Source of the DNA: Metallyticus violacea | Taxonomy: Eukaryota; Arthropoda; Insecta; Mantodea; Metallyticidae | DNA: 64,000 nt | Direction: 5' to 3' | Assembly (NCBI GenBank): GCA_030762175.1 | Contig: JAUJEO010000019.1 | Span: 2,114,001-2,178,000 of the forward strand | Shown: piece after piece, positions 34,941-46,731 of the stretch | Numbering within the stretch: position 1 is the stretch's first letter | How the letters are laid out: each line of letters opens with the position of its first letter | Translations under genes and position numbers: made by a program | The notes under the pieces: model-generated | Told to the model about the DNA's origin: nothing | What the model saw: the letters and a program-made list of their open reading frames with translations, nothing else | Databases searched by the model: none

Positions 34941-37900
34941 CATACCTATGCTTTTCTGAGGCTATCAAACTAGTATAATGAAAGAGAACCAGTTATCTCA
35001 AATAAGAACGGAAAAAAAGTGATTCCAACGAAGTTTCCAAACTTCGAAAAAAAAATTTTTTCTTTTAGAGATTCTTTGCGCATAATATGCTTTTCTGAGG
35101 CTATCAAAATAGTATAATGAAAGAGAACCAGTTATCTCAAATAAGAACGGAAAAAAAGTGATTCTAACGAAGTTTCCAAACTTCGAAATAAAATTTTTTT
35201 CTTTTCGAGATTCTTTGCGCATAATATGCTTGTCTGAGGCTATCAAACTAGTATAATGAAAGAGAACGAGTAATCTTAAATAAGAACGGAAAAAAAGTGA
35301 TTCTAACGAAGTTTCCAAACTTCGAAAAAAAATTTTTTTCTTTTCGAGATTCTTTGCGCATAATATGCTTGTCTAAGGCTATCAAACTAGTATAATTAAA
35401 GAGAACAAGTTATCTCAAATAAGAACGGAAAAAAAGTGATTCTAACGAAGTTTCCAAACTTCGAAAAAAAATTTTTTTCTTTTCGAGATTCTTTGCGCAT
35501 AATATGCTTGTCTGAGGCTATCAAACTAGTATAATGAAAGAGAACCAGTAATCTTAAATAAGAACGGAAAAAAAGTGATTCTAACGAAGTTTCCAAACTT
35601 CGAAAAAAAATTTTTTTCTTTTCGAGATTCTTTGCGCATAATATGCTTGTCTAAGGCTATCAAACTAGTATAATGAAAGAGAACAAGTTATCTCAAATAA
35701 GAATGTAAAAAAAGTGATTCTAAGGAAGTTTCCAAACTTCGAAAAAAAATTTTTTTCTTTTCGAGATTCTTTGCGCATAATATGCTTGTCTGAGGCTATC
35801 AAACTAGTATAATGAAAGAGAACCAGTTATCTCAAATAAGAACGGAAAAAAAGTGATTCTAACGAGGTTTCCAATCTTCGAAAAAAAATTTTTTTCTTTT
35901 CTAGATTCTTTGCGTATAATATGCTTTTCTGAGACTATCAAACTAGTATAATGAAAGAGAACCAGTTATCTCAAATAAGAACGGAAAAAAAGTGATTCTA
36001 ACGAAGTTTCCAAACTTCGAAAAAAATTTTTTTTCTTTTCGAGATTCTTTGCGCATAATATGCTATCAAACTAGTATAATGAAAGAGAACCAGTAATCTT
36101 AAATAAGAACGGAAAAAAAGTGTTTCTAACGAAGTTTCCAAACTTCGAAAAAAATTTTTTTTCTTTTCGAGATTCTTTGCGCATAATATGCTTGTCTAAG
36201 GCTATCAAACTAGTATAATGAAAGAGAACAAGTTATCTCAAATAAGAATGGAAAAAAAGTGATTCCTAGGAAGTTTCCAAACTTCGAAAAAAAATTTTTT
36301 TCTTTTCGAGATTCTTTGCGCATAATATGCTTGTCTAAGGCTATCAAACTAGTATAATGAAAGAGAACAAGTTATCTTAAATAAGAACGGAAAAAAAGTG
36401 ATTCTAACGAAGTTTCCAAACTTCGAAAAAAAATTTATTTCTTTTCGAGAATTATTGCGCATAATATGCTTGTCTAAGGCTATCAAACTAGTATAATGAA
36501 AGAGAACAAGTTATCTCAAATAAGAATGTAAAAAAAGTGATTCTAAGGAAGTATCCAAACTTCGAAAAAAAATTTTTTTCTTTTCGAGATTCTTTGCGCA
36601 TAATATGCTTGTCTGAGGCTATCAAACTAGTATAATGAAAGAGAACCAGTTATCTCAAATAAGAACGGAAAAAAAGTGATTCTAACGAGGTTTCCAATCT
36701 TCGAAAAAAAAATTTTTTCTTTTCTAGATTCTTTGCGTATAATATGCTTTTCTGAGACTATCAAACTAGTATAATGAAAGAGAACCAGTTATCTCAAATA
36801 AGAACGGAAAAAAAGTGATTCTAACGAAGTTTCCAAACTTCGAAAAAAATTTTTTTTTCTTTTCGAGATTCTTTGCGCATAATATGCTTGTCTAAGGCTA
36901 TCAAACTAGAATAATGAAAGAGAAGAAGTTATCTCAAATAAGAATGGAAAAAAAGTGATTCTAACGAAGTTTCCAAACTTCGAAAAAAAATTTATTTCTT
37001 TTCGAGAATTATTGCGCATAATATGCTTGTCTAAGGCTATCAAACTAGTATAATGAAAGAGAACATGTTATATCAAATAAGAACGGAAAAAAAGTGATTC
37101 TAACGAAGTTTCCAAACTTCGAAAAAACATTTTTTTCTTTTCGAGATTCTTTGCGCATAATATGCTTGTCTGAGGCTATCAAACTAGTATAATGAAAGAG
37201 AACCAGTAATCTTAAATAGAACGGAAAAAAAGTGATTATAACGAAGTTTCCAAACTTCGAAAAAAAATTTTTTCTTTTCCAGATTCTTTGCGCATAATAT
37301 GCTTGTCTAAGGCTATCAAACAAGTATAATGAAAGAGAACAAGTTATCTCAAATAAGAACGGAAAAAAAGTGATTCTAACGAAGTTTCCAAACTTCGAAA
37401 AAACATTTTTTTCTTTTCGAGATTCTTTGCGCATAATATGCTTGTCTGAGGCTATCAAACTAGTATAATGAAAGAGAACCAGTAATCTTAAATAGAACGG
37501 AAAAAAAGTGATTATAACGAAGTTTCCAAACTTCGAAAAAAAATTTTTTCTTTTCCAGATTCTTTGCGCATAATATGCTTGTCTAAGGCTATCAAACAAG
37601 TATAATGAAAGAGAACAAGTTATCTCAAATAAGAACGGAAAAAAAGTGATTCTAACGAGGTTTCCAATCTTCGAAAAAAAAATTTTTTCTTTTCTAGATT
37701 CTTTGCGTATAATATGCTTTTCTGAGACTATCAAACTAGTATAATGAAAGAGAACCAGTTATCTCAAATAAGAACGGAAAAAAAGTGATTCTAACGAAGT
37801 TTCCAAACTTCGAAAAAAATTTTTTTTCTTTTCGAGATTCTTTGCGCATAATATGCTTGTCTAAGGCTATCAAACTAGTATAATGAAAGAGAACAAGTTA

Positions 37901-40766
37901 TCTCAAATAAGAACGGAAAAAAAGTGATTCTAACGAAGTTTCCAAACTTCGAAAAAAAATTTTTTTCTTTTCGAGATTCTTTGCGCATAATATGCTTGTC
38001 TGAACCTATCAAACTAGTATAATGAAAGAGAACCAGTAATCTTAAATAAGAACGGAAAAAAAGTGTTTCTAACGAAGTTTCTAAACTTCGAAAAAAAATT
38101 TTTTTCTTTTCGAGATTCTTTGCGCATAATATGCTTGTCTAAGGCTATCAAACTAGTATAATGAAAGAGAACAAGTTATCTCAAATAAGAATGGAAAAAA
38201 AGTGATTACTAGGAAGTTTCCAAACTTCGAAAAAAAATTTTTTTCTTTTCGAGATTCTTTGCGCATAATATGCTTGTCTAAGGCTATCAAACTAGTATAA
38301 TGAAAGAGAACAAGTTATCTTAAATAAGAACGGAAAAAAAGTGATTCTAACGAAGTTTCCAAACTTCGAAAAAAAATTTCTTTCTTTTCGAGATTCTTTG
38401 CGCATAATATGCTTGTCTAAGGCTATCAAACTAGTATAATGAAAGAGAACAAGTTATCTCAAATAAGAATGGAAAAAAAGTGATTCTAAGGAAGTTTCCA
38501 AACTTCGAAAAAAAATTTTTTTCTTTTCGAGATTCTTTGCGCATAATATGCTTGTCTGAGGCTATCAAACTAGTATAATGAAAGAGAACCAGTTATCTCA
38601 AATAAGAACGGAAAAAAAGTGATTCTAACGAAGTTTCCAAACTTCGAAATAAAATTTTAATCTTTTCGAGATTCTTTGCGCAAAATATGCTTGTCTGAGG
38701 CTATCAAACTAGTATAATGAAAGAGAACCAGTAATCTTAAATAAGAACGGAAAAAAAGTGATTCTAACGAAGTTTCCTAACTTCGAAAAAAAAATTTTTT
38801 CTTTTCGAGATTCTTTGCGCATAATTTGCTTGTCTGAGGCTATCAAACTAGTATAATGAAAGAGAACCAGTTATCTCAAATAAGAACGGAAAAAAAGTGA
38901 TTCTAACGAAGTTTCCAAACTTCGAAATAAAATTTTAATCTTTTCGAGATTCTTTGCGCAAAATATGCTTGTCTGAGGCTATCAAACTAGTATAATGAAA
39001 GAGAACCAGTTATCTCAAATAAGAACGGAAAAAAAGTGATTCTAACGAGGTTTCCAATCTTCGAAAAAAAATTTTTTTCTTTTCTAGATTCTTTGCGCAT
39101 AATATGCTTTTCTGAGACTATCAAACTAGTATAATTAAAGAGAACCAGTTATCTCAAATAAGAACGGAAAAAAAGTGATTCTAAGGAAGTTTCCAAACTT
39201 CGAAAAAAAATTTTTTTCTTTTCCAGATTCTTTGCGCATAATATGCTTGTCTGAGGCTATCAAACTAGTATAATGAAAGAGAACCAGTTATCTCAAATAA
39301 GAACGGAAAAAAAGTGATTCTAACGAAGTTTCCAAACTTCGAAAAAAATTTTTTTTCTTTTCGAGATTCTTTGCGCATAATATGCTTGTCTCAGGCTATC
39401 AAACTAGTATAATGAAAGAGAACAAGTTATCTCAAATAAGAACGGAAAAAAAGTGATTCTAACGAAGTTTCCAAACTTCGAAAAAAATTTTTTTTCTTTT
39501 CGAGATTCTTTGCGCATAATATGCTTGTCTGAGGCTATCAAACTAGTATAATGAAAGAGAACCAGTAATCTGAAATAAGAACGGAAAAAAAGTGATTATA
39601 ACGAAATTTCCAAACTTCGAAAAAAAATTTTTTTCTTTTCGAGATTCTTTGCGCATAATATGCTTGTCTAAGGCTATCAAACTAGTATAATGAAAGAGAA
39701 CAAATTATCTTAAATAAGAACGGAAAAAAAGTGATTCTAACGAAGTTTCCAAACTTCTTAAAAAAAATTTTTTTCTTTTCGAGATTCTTTGCGCATAATA
39801 TGCTTGTCTAAGGCTATCAAACTAGAATAATGAAAGAGAAGAAGTTATCTCAAATAAGAATGGAAAAAAAGTGATTCTAAGGAAGTTTCCAAACTTCGAA
39901 AAAAATTTTTTTTCTTTTCCAGATTATTTGCGCATAATATGCTTGTCTGAGGCTATCAAACTAGTATAATGAAAGAGAACCAGTTATCTCAAATAAGAAA
40001 GGAAAAAAAGTGATTCTAACGAGGTTTCCAATCTTCGAAAAAAAATTTTTTTCTTTTCTAGATTCTTTGCGCATAATATGCTTTTCTGAGGCTATCAAAC
40101 TAGTATAATGAAAGACAACCAGTTATCTCAAATAAGAACGGAAAAAAAGTGATTCTAACGAAGTTTCCAAACTTCGAAAAAAAATTTATTTCTTTTCGAG
40201 AATATTTGCGCATAATATGCTTGTCTAAGGCTATCAAACTAGTATAATGAAAGAGAACAAGTTATCTCAAATAAGAATGGAAAAAAAGTGATTCTAAGGA
40301 AGTTTCCAAACTTCGAAAAAAAATTTTTTTCTTTTCGAGATTCTTTGCGCATAATATGCTTGTCTGAAGCTATCAAACTTGTATAATGAAAGAGAACCAG
40401 TTATCTCAAATAAGAACGGAAAAAAAGTGATTCTAACGAAGTTTCCAAACTTCGAAATAAAATTTTAATCTTTTCGAGATTCTTTGCGCAAAATATGCTT
40501 GTCTGAGGCTATCAAACTAGTATAATGAAAGAGAACCAGTAATCTTAAATAAGAACGGAAAAAAAGTGATTCTAACGAAGTTTCCAAACTTCGAAAAAAA
40601 AATTTTTTCTTTTCGAGATTCTTTGCGCATAATATGCTTGTCTGAGGCTATCAAACTAGTATAATGAAAGAGAACCAGTTATCTCAGATAAGAATGGAAA
40701 AAGAGTGATTCTAACGAAGTTTCCAAACTTCGAAAAAAAATTTTTTTCTTTTCGAGATTCTTTGCG
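34941..40766. repeat. Large higher-order unit D, copy 1 (5,826 bp, 42 monomers)
   Basis: It begins at the CATACCTATGC marker, followed by a TTTTAGAGATTC monomer and a CAAAATAG monomer. Fixed landmarks follow: an 11-bp deletion at 36,063, the AATGTAAAA monomer, the GAATTATTGCG monomer, two rounds of AAATAGAACGG, and TAATCTGAAAT near 39,567. The next unit repeats this order with one extra monomer between the 11-bp deletion and the GAATTATT monomer (982 against 1,121 bp). Unit length is 12 bp short of 42 monomers, mostly explained by the 11-bp deletion. Confidence 0.85.
36050..36075 (+). repeat. Monomer with an 11-bp deletion (copy in unit D1)
   Basis: ATAATATGC runs straight into TATCAAAC, losing the TTGTCTGAGGC stretch at about 36,063. 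The same junction lies at about 41,889, 47,851 and 56,732, once per D unit, so it predates amplification of the unit and is a clean unit tag. Confidence 0.9.
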
Positions 40767-43700
40767 CATACCTATGCTTTTCTGAGGCTATCAAACTAGT
40801 ATAATGAAAGAGAACCAGTTATCTCAAATAAGAACGGAAAAAAAGTGATTCCAACGAAGTTTCCAAACTTCGAAAAAAAAATTTTTTCTTTTAGAGATTC
40901 TTTGCGCATAATATGCTTTTCTGAGGCTATCAAAATAGTATAATGAAAGAGAACCAGTTATCTCAAATAAGAACGGAAAAAAAGTGATTCTAACGAAGTT
41001 TCCAAACTTCGAAATAAAATTTTTTTCTTTTCGAGATTCTTTGCGCATAATATGCTTGTCTGAGGCTATCAAACTAGTATAATGAAAGAGAACGAGTAAT
41101 CTTAAATAAGAACGGAAAAAAAGTGATTCTAACGAAGTTTCCAAACTTCGAAAAAAAATTTTTTTCTTTTCGAGATTCTTTGCGCATAATATGCTTGTCT
41201 AAGGCTATCAAACTAGTATAATTAAAGAGAACAAGTTATCTCAAATAAGAACGGAAAAAAAGTGATTCTAACGAAGTTTCCAAACTTCGAAAAAAAATTT
41301 TTTTCTTTTCGAGATTCTTTGCGCATAATATGCTTGTCTGAGGCTATCAAACTAGTATAATGAAAGAGAACCAGTAATCTTAAATAAGAACGGAAAAAAA
41401 GTGATTCTAACGAAGTTTCCAAACTTCGAAAAAAAATTTTTTTCTTTTCGAGATTCTTTGCGCATAATATGCTTGTCTAAGGCTATCAAACTAGTATAAT
41501 GAAAGAGAACAAGTTATCTCAAATAAGAATGTAAAAAAAGTGATTCTAAGGAAGTTTCCAAACTTCGAAAAAAAATTTTTTTCTTTTCGAGATTCTTTGC
41601 GCATAATATGCTTGTCTGAGGCTATCAAACTAGTATAATGAAAGAGAACCAGTTATCTCAAATAAGAACGGAAAAAAAGTGATTCTAACGAGGTTTCCAA
41701 TCTTCGAAAAAAAATTTTTTTCTTTTCTAGATTCTTTGCGTATAATATGCTTTTCTGAGACTATCAAACTAGTATAATGAAAGAGAACCAGTTATCTCAA
41801 ATAAGAACGGAAAAAAAGTGATTCTAACGAAGTTTCCAAACTTCGAAAAAAATTTTTTTTCTTTTCGAGATTCTTTGCGCATAATATGCTATCAAACTAG
41901 TATAATGAAAGAGAACCAGTAATCTTAAATAAGAACGGAAAAAAAGTGTTTCTAACGAAGTTTCCAAACTTCGAAAAAAATTTTTTTTCTTTTCGAGATT
42001 CTTTGCGCATAATATGCTTGTCTAAGGCTATCAAACTAGTATAATGAAAGAGAACAAGTTATCTCAAATAAGAATGGAAAAAAAGTGATTCCTAGGAAGT
42101 TTCCAAACTTCGAAAAAAAATTTTTTTCTTTTCGAGATTCTTTGCGCATAATATGCTTGTCTAAGGCTATCAAACTAGTATTATGAAAGAGAACAAGTTA
42201 TCTTAAATAAGAACGGAAAAAAAGTGATTCTAACGAAGTTTCCAAACTTCGAAAAAAAATTTTTTTCTTTTCGAGATTCTTTGCGCATTATATGCTTGTC
42301 TAAGGCTATCAAACTAGTATAATGAAAGAGAACTAGTTATCTCAAATAAGAATGGAAAAAAAGTGATTCTAAGGAAGTTTCCAAACTTCGAAAAAAAATT
42401 TTTTTCTTTTCGAGATTCTTTGCGCATAATATGCTTGTCTAAGGCTATCAAACTAGTATAATGAAAGAGAACAAGTTATCTCAAATAAGAATGTAAAAAA
42501 AGTGATTCTAAGGAAGTATCCAAACTTCGAAAAAAAATTTTTTTCTTTTCGAGATTCTTTGCGCATAATATGCTTGTCTGAGGCTATCAAACTAGTATAA
42601 TGAAAGAGAACCAGTTATCTCAAATAAGAACGGAAAAAAAGTGATTCTAACGAGGTTTCCAATCTTCGAAAAAAAAATTTTTTCTTTTCTAGATTCTTTG
42701 CGTATAATATGCTTTTCTGAGACTATCAAACTAGTATAATGAAAGAGAACCAGTTATCTCAAATAAGAACGGAAAAAAAGTGATTCTAACGAAGTTTCCA
42801 AACTTCGAAAAAAATTTTTTTTTCTTTTCGAGATTCTTTGCGCATAATATGCTTGTCTAAGGCTATCAAACTAGAATAATGAAAGAGAAGAAGTTATCTC
42901 AAATAAGAATGGAAAAAAAGTGATTCTAACGAAGTTTCCAAACTTCGAAAAAAAATTTATTTCTTTTCGAGAATTATTGCGCATAATATGCTTGTCTAAG
43001 GCTATCAAACTAGTATAATGAAAGAGAACATGTTATATCAAATAAGAACGGAAAAAAAGTGATTCTAACGAAGTTTCCAAACTTCGAAAAAACATTTTTT
43101 TCTTTTCGAGATTCTTTGCGCATAATATGCTTGTCTGAGGCTATCAAACTAGTATAATGAAAGAGAACCAGTAATCTTAAATAGAACGGAAAAAAAGTGA
43201 TTATAACGAAGTTTCCAAACTTCGAAAAAAAATTTTTTCTTTTCCAGATTCTTTGCGCATAATATGCTTGTCTAAGGCTATCAAACAAGTATAATGAAAG
43301 AGAACAAGTTATCTCAAATAAGAACGGAAAAAAAGTGATTCTAACGAAGTTTCCAAACTTCGAAAAAACATTTTTTTCTTTTCGAGATTCTTTGCGCATA
43401 ATATGCTTGTCTGAGGCTATCAAACTAGTATAATGAAAGAGAACCAGTAATCTTAAATAGAACGGAAAAAAAGTGATTATAACGAAGTTTCCAAACTTCG
43501 AAAAAAAATTTTTTCTTTTCCAGATTCTTTGCGCATAATATGCTTGTCTAAGGCTATCAAACAAGTATAATGAAAGAGAACAAGTTATCTCAAATAAGAA
43601 CGGAAAAAAAGTGATTCTAACGAGGTTTCCAATCTTCGAAAAAAAAATTTTTTCTTTTCTAGATTCTTTGCGTATAATATGCTTTTCTGAGACTATCAAA

Positions 43701-46700
43701 CTAGTATAATGAAAGAGAACCAGTTATCTCAAATAAGAACGGAAAAAAAGTGATTCTAACGAAGTTTCCAAACTTCGAAAAAAATTTTTTTTCTTTTCGA
43801 GATTCTTTGCGCATAATATGCTTGTCTAAGGCTATCAAACTAGTATAATGAAAGAGAACAAGTTATCTCAAATAAGAACGGAAAAAAAGTGATTCTAACG
43901 AAGTTTCCAAACTTCGAAAAAAAATTTTTTTCTTTTCGAGATTCTTTGCGCATAATATGCTTGTCTGAGGCTATCAAACTAGTATAATGAAAGAGAACCA
44001 GTAATCTTAAATAAGAACGGAAAAAAAGTGTTTCTAACGAAGTTTCTAAACTTCGAAAAAAAATTTTTTTCTTTTCGAGATTCTTTGCGCATAATATGCT
44101 TGTCTAAGGCTATCAAACTAGTATAATGAAAGAGAACAAGTTATCTCAAATAAGAATGGAAAAAAAGTGATTACTAGGAAGTTTCCAAACTTCGAAAAAA
44201 AATTTTTTTCTTTTCGAGATTCTTTGCGCATAATATGCTTGTCTAAGGCTATCAAACTAGTATAATGAAAGAGAACAAGTTATCTTAAATAAGAACGGAA
44301 AAAAAGTGATTCTAACGAAGTTTCCAAACTTCGAAAAAAAATTTCTTTCTTTTCGAGATTCTTTGCGCATAATATGCTTGTCTAAGGCTATCAAACTAGT
44401 ATAATGAAAGAGAACAAGTTATCTCAAATAAGAATGGAAAAAAAGTGATTCTAAGGAAGTTTCCAAACTTCGAAAAAAAATTTTTTTCTTTTCGAGATTC
44501 TTTGCGCATAATATGCTTGTCTGAGGCTATCAAACTAGTATAATGAAAGAGAACCAGTTATCTCAAATAAGAACGGAAAAAAAGTGATTCTAACGAAGTT
44601 TCCAAACTTCGAAATAAAATTTTAATCTTTTCGAGATTCTTTGCGCAAAATATGCTTGTCTGAGGCTATCAAACTAGTATAATGAAAGAGAACCAGTAAT
44701 CTTAAATAAGAACGGAAAAAAAGTGATTCTAACGAAGTTTCCTAACTTCGAAAAAAAAATTTTTTCTTTTCGAGATTCTTTGCGCATAATTTGCTTGTCT
44801 GAGGCTATCAAACTAGTATAATGAAAGAGAACCAGTTATCTCAAATAAGAACGGAAAAAAAGTGATTCTAACGAAGTTTCCAAACTTCGAAATAAAATTT
44901 TAATCTTTTCGAGATTCTTTGCGCAAAATATGCTTGTCTGAGGCTATCAAACTAGTATAATGAAAGAGAACCAGTTATCTCAAATAAGAACGGAAAAAAA
45001 GTGATTCTAACGAGGTTTCCAATCTTCGAAAAAAAATTTTTTTCTTTTCTAGATTCTTTGCGCATAATATGCTTTTCTGAGACTATCAAACTAGTATAAT
45101 TAAAGAGAACCAGTTATCTCAAATAAGAACGGAAAAAAAGTGATTCTAAGGAAGTTTCCAAACTTCGAAAAAAAATTTTTTTCTTTTCCAGATTCTTTGC
45201 GCATAATATGCTTGTCTGAGGCTATCAAACTAGTATAATGAAAGAGAACCAGTTATCTCAAATAAGAACGGAAAAAAAGTGATTCTAACGAAGTTTCCAA
45301 ACTTCGAAAAAAATTTTTTTTCTTTTCGAGATTCTTTGCGCATAATATGCTTGTCTCAGGCTATCAAACTAGTATAATGAAAGAGAACAAGTTATCTCAA
45401 ATAAGAACGGAAAAAAAGTGATTCTAACGAAGTTTCCAAACTTCGAAAAAAATTTTTTTTCTTTTCGAGATTCTTTGCGCATAATATGCTTGTCTGAGGC
45501 TATCAAACTAGTATAATGAAAGAGAACCAGTAATCTGAAATAAGAACGGAAAAAAAGTGATTATAACGAAATTTCCAAACTTCGAAAAAAAATTTTTTTC
45601 TTTTCGAGATTCTTTGCGCATAATATGCTTGTCTAAGGCTATCAAACTAGTATAATGAAAGAGAACAAATTATCTTAAATAAGAACGGAAAAAAAGTGAT
45701 TCTAACGAAGTTTCCAAACTTCTTAAAAAAAATTTTTTTCTTTTCGAGATTCTTTGCGCATAATATGCTTGTCTAAGGCTATCAAACTAGAATAATGAAA
45801 GAGAAGAAGTTATCTCAAATAAGAATGGAAAAAAAGTGATTCTAAGGAAGTTTCCAAACTTCGAAAAAAATTTTTTTTCTTTTCCAGATTATTTGCGCAT
45901 AATATGCTTGTCTGAGGCTATCAAACTAGTATAATGAAAGAGAACCAGTTATCTCAAATAAGAAAGGAAAAAAAGTGATTCTAACGAGGTTTCCAATCTT
46001 CGAAAAAAAATTTTTTTCTTTTCTAGATTCTTTGCGCATAATATGCTTTTCTGAGGCTATCAAACTAGTATAATGAAAGACAACCAGTTATCTCAAATAA
46101 GAACGGAAAAAAAGTGATTCTAACGAAGTTTCCAAACTTCGAAAAAAAATTTATTTCTTTTCGAGAATATTTGCGCATAATATGCTTGTCTAAGGCTATC
46201 AAACTAGTATAATGAAAGAGAACAAGTTATCTCAAATAAGAATGGAAAAAAAGTGATTCTAAGGAAGTTTCCAAACTTCGAAAAAAAATTTTTTTCTTTT
46301 CGAGATTCTTTGCGCATAATATGCTTGTCTGAAGCTATCAAACTTGTATAATGAAAGAGAACCAGTTATCTCAAATAAGAACGGAAAAAAAGTGATTCTA
46401 ACGAAGTTTCCAAACTTCGAAATAAAATTTTAATCTTTTCGAGATTCTTTGCGCAAAATATGCTTGTCTGAGGCTATCAAACTAGTATAATGAAAGAGAA
46501 CCAGTAATCTTAAATAAGAACGGAAAAAAAGTGATTCTAACGAAGTTTCCAAACTTCGAAAAAAAAATTTTTTCTTTTCGAGATTCTTTGCGCATAATAT
46601 GCTTGTCTGAGGCTATTAAACTAGTATAATGAAAGAGAACCAGTTATCTCAGATAAGAATGGAAAAAGAGTGATTCTAACGAAGTTTCCAAACTTCGAAA

Positions 46701-46731
46701 AAAAATTTTTTTCTTTTCGAGATTCTTTGCG
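40767..46731. repeat. Large higher-order unit D, copy 2 (5,965 bp, 43 monomers)
   Basis: It has the same landmark order as copy 1 at an offset of 5,826 and then 5,965 bp. The stretches 37,045-37,734 and 43,010-43,699 translate identically on the minus strand over 229 codons, showing near identity. Copy 1 has CTGAACCTATC near 38,002 where copy 2 has the usual CTGAGGCTATC. A private TATTATGAAAG occurs near 42,179. Confidence 0.85.
41876..41901 (+). repeat. Monomer with an 11-bp deletion (copy in unit D2)
   Basis: It has the same junction as at 36,063, 5,826 bp further on. Confidence 0.9.

Noticed and set aside
37045..37734. 229-codon minus-strand open reading frame (identical at 43,010-43,699) as a gene
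   Set aside because: It is a translation of five satellite monomers. Its first codon is TTG, its segments are the three frame readings of one repeat, and its length depends on 1-bp losses and a variant stop. Nothing resembles a protein domain.
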